DNA from: Anaerolineae bacterium
GTDB taxonomy: Bacteria; Chloroflexota; Anaerolineae; Aggregatilineales; Phototrophicaceae
NCBI GenBank assembly: GCA_022841825.1
Contig: JALHQT010000001.1
Location: 868,001-932,000 of the forward strand
Length of the DNA: 64,000 nt
Direction of reading: 5' to 3'
A program made the translations under genes and the position numbers. Of this stretch, positions 1-7,968 are shown piece after piece. The notes below the pieces were generated by a model. The model was not told where the DNA came from, ran no database searches, and worked only from the letters and a program-made list of their open reading frames with translations. Each line of letters begins with the position of its first letter. Position 1 is the stretch's first letter.

Positions 1-884
1 TGGAACTGAGCAACTTTTTGCAGCGCCACGACAAACTGTGCGGCAAAAGGCTCAAAGACGATTAAATCTTCATGCGCGAGTTTGATGGACGGCATTGAGT
101 AAATGCCCAGGGCACCGAGGATCGTGTCCTGATAGACCAGCGGGAGGATCAGAACGGACTCGGCATCAGGCAGAACTGGTATCGCGCCATAGTGCGGATT
201 GTCTCGAATGTTCTGGTAAACCTGAGTAATGCCGTTGTCAATCGTCCAGCAATACGGATCGTTCTGGTCAAATCGCATCACGCTCTCGTAGAGCTTGCGA
301 TTTCCTGATTGCTCGCCTCCGGCATACAGGCGCAGGACATCGCCTTCGCGCATCACAATCGCCACGCCGTACAGGCGATAGGTGTTGACCAGCAGGTAGA
401 TGGCTTCCTGAAGCAGGACACCCTGTTCCTGCGCGTTGAAGAGAAGCCTCGACAAGGACGCCATCGCGTGCAGATTCTGGTTCCGCCGTGCGAGACGCCG
501 ATTCTGCGCCTGCTGATGCAGCATCATGCGCACATGATGGTTCATTTCATCACTCGACATCGTATGCGTGATGAAATCGTCCGCGCCGGCACGCAGCAGC
601 TGGGATTGACGGTCTTCGTTGCTTTCTTCCGCCACAATGATGACTGGGATCGTTGGGTTGCGGCGCTTTATCTCACTGACCACCTTGACCGCATCGCGAT
701 TGAAGGCGACATCATCCACCATGATGAGGTCGTAGCGAACATTCTGCAAAGCGCTGACTGCCTCAGGAAGGCTTGTTATCGGAAAAAAGTCACACTGTGC
801 TGAAGCAAGTGCTGTCACCCAATGATCATGCTTGGGGGTCACAAGCATCACCAGGGCGGGCTTTTGGGTTAGCGAGTCAGCCAT
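1..884 (-). CDS. Receiver-like and GAF domain signalling protein (3' end cut by window edge)
   Basis: The frame opens at ATG 884 and runs off the left edge, so only the first 294 residues are visible. Residues about 10-125 look like a response-regulator receiver: a hydrophobic strand ending in the D57-D58 pair, then a PVIIVAEE strand and a GADDFI motif. The usual acidic pair at the end of strand 1 is absent (LVMLVTPKHD), and no Lys-Pro follows the GADDFI region, so the receiver looks degenerate. Residues about 145-294 read as a GAF domain, which senses small ligands or mediates protein contacts. A C-terminal output domain (histidine kinase, GGDEF or other) may lie outside the window. It diverges from the FHA gene at 1045. 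No strong ribosome-binding site precedes the start. Domain calls come from motif reading only. Confidence 0.75.
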   Translation of the reverse strand, partial: MADSLTQKPALVMLVTPKHDHWVTALASAQCDFFPITSLPEAVSALQNVRYDLIMVDDVAFNRDAVKVVSEIKRRNPTIPVIIVAEESNEDRQSQLLRAGADDFITHTMSSDEMNHHVRMMLHQQAQNRRLARRNQNLHAMASLSRLLFNAQEQGVLLQEAIYLLVNTYRLYGVAIVMREGDVLRLYAGGEQSGNRKLYESVMRFDQNDPYCWTIDNGITQVYQNIRDNPHYGAIPVLPDAESVLILPLVYQDTILGALGIYSMPSIKLAHEDLIVFEPFAAQFVVALQKVAQF

Positions 885-978
885 TGTCAAAGAGTCCCGG
901 ACATGTAAGCAAGATTGTCGTACGTTGATCTACGGTTAGTGTAATCGAGATTGCGTAAATAATGTTAGAGGGATTGTG

Positions 979-987
979 TGCTATCAT
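979..987 (+). promoter_or_regulatory. Extended -10 promoter element upstream of FHA gene
   Basis: TG at 979-980, one base, then TATCAT at 982-987 forms an extended -10 box about 55 bases before the FHA gene start at 1045. No convincing -35 is seen. This is a weak call from pattern alone. Confidence 0.3.
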
Positions 988-1044
988 GAGTCCGAAAAGC
1001 CTCACCATTACGGTCTCTCTCCTAGTCTTGCTTGAGGAATCCGA

Positions 1045-1479
1045 ATGCTCAACAAAACGGGCAAGCTGAGTCAAATCACCCCACCCAAGACCGCCAAGCG
1101 TGACACCGACACAATGGATTTGGGGGCGATGCGTCCCTGGCGGATTGCGCTTTGGATACGTCCGGTCGAGGTACAACTCATCATTGACCTCCATGGGCAG
1201 GTCATGCTGGGTCGCCGGGACACAGAAAACAATCTGGTCGCCCATGTTGACCTCACCCCATTTCGGGCGGAGGAATTTGGCGTCTCACGTGGGCATCTCA
1301 CCATGAGCCTGGAAGGCAATCAGGTTATGGTCATCGACAACCATAGTCTCAACCTGACCCATCTCAACGGCAAAGCCATGACACCGGGGCAGCCCTATGT
1401 CCTGCGCAATGGGGATGAATTATTGCTGGGAATGATGAATATTCAGGTTGAACTACTCGTCAACCCGCTCGACCAGTAA
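1045..1479 (+). CDS. FHA domain protein
   Basis: A 144-residue protein that is mostly one forkhead-associated domain, a phosphothreonine-binding fold used downstream of Ser/Thr kinases. The core motifs are visible: LGRRD near residue 54, the phosphopeptide-binding GVSRGHL segment, and the NLTHLNGK turn that stands for the usual STNGT. The start ATG has GAGGA 8 bases upstream. The DLTPF...FGVSR wording is nearly the same as in the second FHA protein at 2357, so the two FHA domains are close relatives. It lies 2.4 kb upstream of a eukaryotic-type kinase on the same strand, the natural partner for such a reader. It has no membrane segment or signal peptide and is presumably cytoplasmic. Confidence 0.85.
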   Translation: MLNKTGKLSQITPPKTAKRDTDTMDLGAMRPWRIALWIRPVEVQLIIDLHGQVMLGRRDTENNLVAHVDLTPFRAEEFGVSRGHLTMSLEGNQVMVIDNHSLNLTHLNGKAMTPGQPYVLRNGDELLLGMMNIQVELLVNPLDQ

Positions 1480-1529
1480 TACAGCGAAGTCGTGTGGCGA
1501 TCCTGACCTAAACGCCGCACGACCGACGG

Positions 1530-2111
1530 TTATCCAGCCTTCTCAATGTGCACCTGCTGCCGCAGCTGCCGAAGCCCCAGGCTCTTTTCCTTGCGCACCA
1601 GCGCCTCTCGAATCCCAAGTTTGCCTGCAATTTCAGCGGTGGAATACCCGTCTTCGTAGAGCAGCATGATCCGAGAACGCCTGGGTGGCAGAGCGCCAAG
1701 TGCGGCGCGCAAGATTTCGACCTCTTTCCAATGTTCGATTCGTTCGTGGTTTGCGCTCTCATCCGCGATCAGTTCTTCGTGGAGAAGATCGAGAGAAACA
1801 TGTTGTCCATGTTTGCGCGAGGCTTCCATGATCTTATACCAGGCGATTTTCTTGAGAAATGCGCTGAACGGAAGGTTTCGATGCTCATACGCACCACACT
1901 CCACCTTCTTGTATGCCACGACGAGTGTCTCCTGTAGAATTTCGTCGTCCTCGACTTCGGTGCCATTTGCCCACCGAATGAATTTCTCCACCGCGGCGGC
2001 ACCACCTGCCCGAAGCCAATCGCCCCAGGCAGTTGTGCGGTCTCCAGGATCTGTATTGTAAGCAGGTATCAAACGCTGCACCAACGGGTCCAAAGGGTAG
2101 ATTGCCAGCAT
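1530..2111 (-). CDS. ECF-like RNA polymerase sigma factor
   Basis: A 193-residue sigma-70-family protein. The region 2-like part lies around residues 35-105 (acidic EVEDDEILQETLVVAYKKV followed by a FSAFLKKIAWYKIMEASRK helix), and region 4 lies near the C terminus (ALPPRRSRIMLLYEDGYSTAEIA split by a helix-turn-helix). A longer frame opens at 2150, but ATG 2111 has a strong GGAGGA 5-6 bases upstream and is preferred. It should direct polymerase to a dedicated promoter set. No anti-sigma factor is adjacent. Its neighbours are two FHA proteins and a kinase, so activity may be controlled through phosphorylation, which is inference. It is transcribed divergently from the FHA/kinase unit. Confidence 0.85.
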   Translation of the reverse strand: MLAIYPLDPLVQRLIPAYNTDPGDRTTAWGDWLRAGGAAAVEKFIRWANGTEVEDDEILQETLVVAYKKVECGAYEHRNLPFSAFLKKIAWYKIMEASRKHGQHVSLDLLHEELIADESANHERIEHWKEVEILRAALGALPPRRSRIMLLYEDGYSTAEIAGKLGIREALVRKEKSLGLRQLRQQVHIEKAG

Positions 2112-2251
2112 AGTCTTCCTCCAGTAATCGCACACCCGTTCACCGCACATAGGTTCTAATTCTATGACAGAACGGGCGTTCCAGCAAGCAATCGCAGCGA
2201 TTCATGGCATAACAATATTCACACCGTCATAACCGTTTCAGGACAAATGGG

Positions 2252-2320
2252 TGATATACTCTGTAAGGTGTTTTGCCTAGGATTTGTGTGGACAAGGTCG
2301 TGGGGTAAAGCCTCCACACA
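2252..2320 (+). promoter_or_regulatory. Extended -10 and leader hairpin of the FHA/kinase unit
   Basis: TG at 2252-2253 and TATACT at 2255-2260 make an extended -10 box. Downstream, TGTGTGGA at 2285-2292 is the reverse complement of TCCACACA at 2313-2320, a perfect 8-bp inverted repeat with a 20-base spacer inside the predicted leader. It may be a leader stem or an operator. The sigma gene at 2111 diverges from this region. Confidence 0.35.
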
Positions 2321-2356
2321 GCGCCATTTACAATGCGCCTTCTTGAGAGAAAACCG

Positions 2357-3430
2357 ATGGATAATATGAAGATCTGCACCGCGTGCCAATTCAGCAACGA
2401 GCTTTCCAATACCCTATGCGAACGGTGTGGCACGCCGTTGTTAATTCTCTTGCCCGCCAAGACGACAATTCCCGTCCCTGACAATCTGATTCAATCCCTC
2501 CAAAGGACACAACCTACCGACGATGGGAAAATAGTTACGAGCAGCGATGGAATTTCCTTCTACCTGGTCGGCCAGGAGAAGCCCATCATGGTCAAAGGTG
2601 AGGTCAGGAAGATTGTCTTTGGGCGACACTCGCCAGGCGAATCCATGCCGACTGTCGATCTCACCCCATATGACGCCCATCTCTTTGGCGTCTCGCGTCA
2701 GCATGCCATCATCTTTCGATCTGACAACGGCTGCTTCCTGCAAGACCAGGGCAGCACCAATGGCACATGGTTGAACGAAAAACACCTTATCGCCCATAAA
2801 CTCTATGCTCTGGAGAGCGGCGACCTCGTCAGGCTCGGTCAACTCGGCTTTCGCGCCTACTTCGAGACCGCAAAAACCGTCTATACACTAGAACTGGTCG
2901 ATGAAGTCACACCGGGTCAGCAGCTTACGCCGGGCTACCTTGAAAAACGTCTTACGCCGCACATTATCGCCCTGTCTAACGCGCAGCAGATCCTGGACAA
3001 AATGCAGGATCATCCGCTTTCCGTTGTCTCGATTCGCAAGATTGAAGCGGAAGAAAACGGTCGCATTTCAGTCACACTGGCGGGCGCGCGCCAGATCATT
3101 CGTCTGGTCGAATCTCAGTTGAGCGAGTGGCGAACCGCACGGACTATCCTCATTGAACGACTGCGGGCACTGAATGAGCGCGTGAGGGCAGACGCGCAGA
3201 CTGCTGAGGATGTCAAACCCATCAGCGAACCGCTGCTCAAAGACCTTCGAAGCCAGATCAATGAGTTCGCAATCCAACAGACAGAGAACATCGCTCCCAA
3301 CCTGAGCGATTCGATGAAGAAGGTTTATGGCGAAAAACTCGCGATTGCCTTCCAAGCGCTGCTATTCAGCCCATTACAACCTGTTGCGGCGCAAACCAAG
3401 GATGCTGTAACGACGCCCGATACTGTGTGA
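2357..3430 (+). CDS. Zinc-ribbon FHA domain protein
   Basis: A 357-residue protein. The N terminus has a short zinc ribbon made of two CxxC pairs (CTAC and CERC, about residues 6-25). A FHA domain spans roughly residues 80-180 with FGRHS, GVSRQHA and the canonical QGSTNGTWLN turn. The remaining 170 residues are predicted mainly helical with no recognised domain. A frame upstream begins at 2333, but ATG 2357 starts just before the zinc ribbon and has GAGAG upstream. The kinase gene begins 32 bases after its stop, so the two are probably co-transcribed, and the FHA domain is a likely reader of phosphothreonines made by that kinase. The role of the C-terminal helical part is unknown. Confidence 0.85.
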   Translation: MDNMKICTACQFSNELSNTLCERCGTPLLILLPAKTTIPVPDNLIQSLQRTQPTDDGKIVTSSDGISFYLVGQEKPIMVKGEVRKIVFGRHSPGESMPTVDLTPYDAHLFGVSRQHAIIFRSDNGCFLQDQGSTNGTWLNEKHLIAHKLYALESGDLVRLGQLGFRAYFETAKTVYTLELVDEVTPGQQLTPGYLEKRLTPHIIALSNAQQILDKMQDHPLSVVSIRKIEAEENGRISVTLAGARQIIRLVESQLSEWRTARTILIERLRALNERVRADAQTAEDVKPISEPLLKDLRSQINEFAIQQTENIAPNLSDSMKKVYGEKLAIAFQALLFSPLQPVAAQTKDAVTTPDTV

Positions 3431-3462
3431 CCGCCAATCCGTAAGGTGCTACAATCCTATAC

Positions 3463-6400
3463 ATGTCGACACGCAAACACTCAAGCACGCAGGGTCTGGT
3501 TGGAAACAGCATTCGCGGATATGCGTTTGAAGCGTTGATTGCACAGGGCGGCTTTGGGCAGGTCTATCGCGCCTTCCAACCGGTCGTCGAGCGTCAAGTG
3601 GCAATTAAGGTCATCCTCCCACAGTACGCTAACGTCCCGAACTTCGTACGACGCTTCGATCTCGAAGCGCAGATGATTGCACAGCTTGAACATCCTTTCA
3701 TCGTGCCCCTGTATGATTACTGGCGTGACCCCAGCGGTGCCTATCTTGTCATGCGGCTTCTGCGCGGTGGCAGCCTCGCATCGCTGATGGAAAACCATGA
3801 AGGACACATCCCAAATGCCCTCGCGGCGCGTTTGTTGGAACAGGTCGCTTCGGCACTGACGACTGCCCATCGTAACGGCGTCATTCACAGAGACCTGAAG
3901 CCTGCCAACATCCTGCTCGATGATGAACAGAATGCCTATCTCGCTGACTTCGGCATCGCGAAGCGCCTTTTTGGAGACGAGACTTACGAATTTGAACGTT
4001 TCGGTTCACCCGCCTATGTCGCCCCGGAAATCGTTACCGGGGATGTGATCAGCGCGCAAACCGACATCTACAGCCTGGGCATCATTCTGTATGAGATCCT
4101 CACGTCTACCCTGCCCTATACCGCTCCCAGTCAAACGGATGTCCTGAATAAGCACTTAACATCAGAAATTCCGTCCGTGACCGGGCTTCGCCCTGACCTG
4201 CCTGGAGACGTGGACGAAATCGTTCGCCGCGCAACGCAGCGGCTGCCCGCAGATCGGTATGCGGACGCGACCCTGATGGCGCGCGACTTCCGGTCACGCG
4301 TGTTACAGGAAAACGCCGACTCTTCGGAAGATCTCCGTGTAACCAAACCCGTTCCTTCCTCCCGCGCTGTCAAGGCTGGAAGCGGTAAGCGGCATCAAAC
4401 ACCCATTCTTAACATCGCCGCAGTCGCACAAAAAAACCCCTACAAAGGTTTGCGAGCCTTTCAGGAAGCAGATCAGAACGATTTCCACGGTCGAGAAGGC
4501 GTCGTCCAGCGCCTGACACAGCGGCTGCGGGGCACGGGAATACAATCCCGCTGCATCGCGCTCATCGGTGCCAGCGGCAGCGGCAAGAGCAGCCTGGTAC
4601 GCGCGGGATTGATCCCCGCCCTTCGCCGCGCTGCCGTTCCGGGATCAAACAAGTGGTTCTTCGCCATCATGACCCCCGGCACCTCGCCATTCGTCGAACT
4701 TGAGCAAACATTGGAACGAATCGCCATCAACTCGCCTGTCGGGCTGTCGAAGGAACTACTCCGACATCCACAAGCGATCAAGGAGCTTGTCGAGCCGCTC
4801 ATTCCGCCCCAGGGCGAATTCCTGTTGATTGTCGATCAATTCGAGGAAGTCTTCAGTCTGGTCAGCAGCGAAGATGAGCGCACCGCATTTCTGGAAACAC
4901 TGTCTGCGCTCATTACCCATCCGCGTGCGCGTCTGATCCTCACGCTTCGCGCCGACTTTGTGGATGCGCCACTCTCTCATCCACGCTTCGGTTCGATTCT
5001 GCGCGACTGCACCGAATTCATCCTGCCGCTGACAGCCACCGAGATGGAAGCAGCCATCGTAAAGCCTGCCGAACGCCTGGGCGTACAGTTCGAGCCAGGT
5101 CTCATTTCGCGCATCGTCCAGGACATCGGAATGCAGCTAGGGACGCTGCCGCTGCTTCAGTATGTACTGTATGAGCTGTTCGAGAACCGCACGGGAGACA
5201 TCCTGACGGTCGTGCAATATGAAAACGAAGGCGGCGTACAGGGGGCACTCGCGCGCCGCGCAGAAGCGCTTTTCGGCGCGCTGGAAGCAGACGCGCAGGA
5301 AGCGGCAGAGCGGCTGTTTCTGCGGCTTGTCGTCGTTGGCGACGGCACGGAAGATACACGTCGACGCTTGGCTCAGGCGGAAACCATGCATCTTGGCGCG
5401 GACCGCGCCGCAATGGCGACCGTCCTTGAGGCTTTCGGACGACATCGTCTGCTCACGTTCGACCGGGATTCCGTCACCCGCGCGCCGACGGTCGAAATCG
5501 CGCATGAGGCATTGATACGCCAATGGGGGCGGATGCGTGGCTGGATCGACCAGAACCGCACGCTGCTCCGACAGCGCCAACTCCTTGCGACAGCCGCCGC
5601 TGAGTGGGTGACCAATGCGCGTGACAGCAGCTTTCTCGCACGAGGGGGGCGGCTGAACAGCTTCGAATCGCTGCCAAACACCGAGAATATCCTGCTTACG
5701 CCAATTGAGCTTGAATTCCTGAACGCCAGTCTCAGGCTGCGCAATGCCGAAGCGCGCAGAACCCGGCGCACGATCCTGGCACTCGCAGGCATTGCTGTCA
5801 TCGCCCTGTTGGCAGCAGTGTTCGCCCTCATTCAACGCAACGACGCGGAGCGTGAACGCGAGCGTGCCGATCTCAATGCCCGCGTTTCGCGCGCCGACCA
5901 GCTCGCGATCCAGGCAAACACCAATCGTAGCGCCCTCGACCTCGCGCTCCTGCTCAACATAGAAGCGCTCAACAGCGCCGAGACCTATGAAGCTCGACGA
6001 GGCTTGTTGGACGGTCTGCAATACAGCCCACGCCTTTATCGATTCTTACACGGTGCCCAGGCGGGCGTACGTTCCATAGCGGTCAGTCAGGATGGCACCA
6101 ACGCGGCTGCCAGCACTGCCAATGGCGACATCCTGATTTGGGCGGTCGCGTCGCCATCCGACGCGCCGGTCATTCTTCGGGGTCATGAAGGTGCGGTGAA
6201 CAGCCTCTCGTTCAGCCCGGACGGCGAGCAGCTCGCCAGCGGGGGAGCGGATGCGACCGTCAGGCTCTGGGATGTACGCACCCACTCACAGATGGGTGAG
6301 CCTCTGATCGGGCATGAGGATGCGGTCTGGGATGTCGTCTTTAGCCCCGATGGCTCTCTCGTTGCGAGCGCCAGCGAAGATGCCACACTGAGGCTATGGG

Positions 6401-7968
6401 ATGTCGCCGCGCGTTCGCTGCATGGCAGCGTGCTGAGTGGGGGTCACAGCGACCCCGTGTATGCAGCCGCCTTCAGCCCGGACGGCAGCGTACTCCTCTC
6501 AGGCTCTGAAGACGGCACACTCCGCGTTTGGGATACCGCTACAGGGGAATTCATCTCCGAACCTCTCATTGCCCACGATAACTGGGTCCTGGACGTTGAA
6601 TTCTCCCCGGACGGCAGTACCGTCGCAAGCAGCGACGCCAACGGCATCGTATTCTTTTGGTCCACGGCAAACAACTATGCCCTCGCAGGCGAACCGATCC
6701 GCGCAACGCCTGGAAATTACGTCTGGCACATTGCCTTCAGATCCGATGGTAACCAACTGGCAACCGCCAGCGCCGATGACACTATACGTCTTTGGTCTCT
6801 CACAGACACCCCCACAGATACAACCCCACTCGTCGGTCACACCAATGACGTGTGGGGCATCGCGTACCTGCCTGACGGGACACTGGTATCGGGGGCGCGC
6901 GATGGGCGCGTGCTGCTGTGGGACACGGGCGACAGATCTGCATTGGGGCAAGTGATCGTCGGGGATTATCCGTTTACGGGTATCGCGATCAGCGACAGCG
7001 GCGACATCGCAACCGGAACGCTGGACGAAACGACAGGGGCAATCGCAGAATTCTGGACGCTCGGAGACACCCCAGCCGCTCGCATCCTGCGCTCCGCAGC
7101 AAACCAGACGACTTCGCTGACTTTCATCCCAAACACCAGCACACTACTGACCACTGATTCCGCGCGAAATCTGCTGCTTTGGGGGACAGATCAAGTCACG
7201 CCCGAGACAGTCGCCGAAGTAGACTTCACCCTTTACACGCTCGCCGTCAGCCCAGACGGACGCTTCGTCGCAATGGCAGGGGATCGCAGCCGAATCGTCA
7301 TCTATGATCTTGTGACCGAAAGGCAAGTGACGGAGCTTGTCATTACGGGGACAGCAATCTACAGCATCGCCTTCACTCCCGATGGCAGCGTCCTCATCGC
7401 GGGGGACAACCTCGGGCAACTCTCGCAGTGGAACACGAATGACTGGTCGCCTATCGATTCGTCTGTCCGTGTCTCCCAGGCTGGCATCGCTGCCATTGCC
7501 TTCAGCAGCGATGGGTCGCGCCTGGCAGTCGGCACGCGCGACTTACTGGCGGCAACCGTACAGGTATTCAACACGGCAGACCTCACACCGCTGACCGGGC
7601 TACTCAGCGGGCACGAAAACTGGATCGTCAGCATGGAATTCCTGGATGAAGCAACTCTCGCAAGCGGAAGTCATGACGGCACAGTTCGCATCTGGTCGAT
7701 ACCCGCTGGTGAATCGCTCGTATTACGCGGGCACAGTGCCGAAGTCACTGGTGTCGCACGCCTGAACGACGATCGACTCATTTCTGTCGGCGATGATCGA
7801 CGGCTGATCATCTGGAATCTGGAACTTGCAGAGTGGGAACGGCGGGCGTGCGCGATCAGCAACCGCAATCTGACACCGGACGAATGGCAGCGCTACATGG
7901 GCAATATCCCCTACCGCGCTACCTGCGAGGGAACCGACTCCGGCATGAACTCCGAAGTCGCAAACTGA
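3463..7968 (+). CDS. Ser/Thr protein kinase - nSTAND1 NTPase - WD40 protein
   Basis: A 1501-residue multidomain signalling protein. Residues about 15-285 form a complete Hanks-type kinase: glycine loop AQGGFGQVYRA, VAIKV lysine, HRDLKPANIL catalytic loop, DFG and APE. Residues about 325-700 match nSTAND1, beginning with the family signature NPYKGLRAF...FHGRE, with Walker A GASGSGKSS near 368 and a LLIVDQFEE Walker B near 454. A single hydrophobic helix (about 768-790) follows. The C-terminal 630 residues hold 14 WD-type repeats ending in LWD, VWD, FWS or similar, enough for two seven-bladed propellers. STAND proteins are ligand-triggered oligomerising switches, so a propeller sensor driving a kinase is the plausible logic. 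Its 3' end overlaps the convergent ABC exporter gene by 58 bases. Confidence 0.93.
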   Translation: MSTRKHSSTQGLVGNSIRGYAFEALIAQGGFGQVYRAFQPVVERQVAIKVILPQYANVPNFVRRFDLEAQMIAQLEHPFIVPLYDYWRDPSGAYLVMRLLRGGSLASLMENHEGHIPNALAARLLEQVASALTTAHRNGVIHRDLKPANILLDDEQNAYLADFGIAKRLFGDETYEFERFGSPAYVAPEIVTGDVISAQTDIYSLGIILYEILTSTLPYTAPSQTDVLNKHLTSEIPSVTGLRPDLPGDVDEIVRRATQRLPADRYADATLMARDFRSRVLQENADSSEDLRVTKPVPSSRAVKAGSGKRHQTPILNIAAVAQKNPYKGLRAFQEADQNDFHGREGVVQRLTQRLRGTGIQSRCIALIGASGSGKSSLVRAGLIPALRRAAVPGSNKWFFAIMTPGTSPFVELEQTLERIAINSPVGLSKELLRHPQAIKELVEPLIPPQGEFLLIVDQFEEVFSLVSSEDERTAFLETLSALITHPRARLILTLRADFVDAPLSHPRFGSILRDCTEFILPLTATEMEAAIVKPAERLGVQFEPGLISRIVQDIGMQLGTLPLLQYVLYELFENRTGDILTVVQYENEGGVQGALARRAEALFGALEADAQEAAERLFLRLVVVGDGTEDTRRRLAQAETMHLGADRAAMATVLEAFGRHRLLTFDRDSVTRAPTVEIAHEALIRQWGRMRGWIDQNRTLLRQRQLLATAAAEWVTNARDSSFLARGGRLNSFESLPNTENILLTPIELEFLNASLRLRNAEARRTRRTILALAGIAVIALLAAVFALIQRNDAERERERADLNARVSRADQLAIQANTNRSALDLALLLNIEALNSAETYEARRGLLDGLQYSPRLYRFLHGAQAGVRSIAVSQDGTNAAASTANGDILIWAVASPSDAPVILRGHEGAVNSLSFSPDGEQLASGGADATVRLWDVRTHSQMGEPLIGHEDAVWDVVFSPDGSLVASASEDATLRLWDVAARSLHGSVLSGGHSDPVYAAAFSPDGSVLLSGSEDGTLRVWDTATGEFISEPLIAHDNWVLDVEFSPDGSTVASSDANGIVFFWSTANNYALAGEPIRATPGNYVWHIAFRSDGNQLATASADDTIRLWSLTDTPTDTTPLVGHTNDVWGIAYLPDGTLVSGARDGRVLLWDTGDRSALGQVIVGDYPFTGIAISDSGDIATGTLDETTGAIAEFWTLGDTPAARILRSAANQTTSLTFIPNTSTLLTTDSARNLLLWGTDQVTPETVAEVDFTLYTLAVSPDGRFVAMAGDRSRIVIYDLVTERQVTELVITGTAIYSIAFTPDGSVLIAGDNLGQLSQWNTNDWSPIDSSVRVSQAGIAAIAFSSDGSRLAVGTRDLLAATVQVFNTADLTPLTGLLSGHENWIVSMEFLDEATLASGSHDGTVRIWSIPAGESLVLRGHSAEVTGVARLNDDRLISVGDDRRLIIWNLELAEWERRACAISNRNLTPDEWQRYMGNIPYRATCEGTDSGMNSEVAN

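Noticed and set aside
5137-6021. A 294-codon minus-strand frame inside the kinase/nSTAND gene
   Set aside because: It lies opposite an intact multidomain coding frame and has no recognisable protein features.
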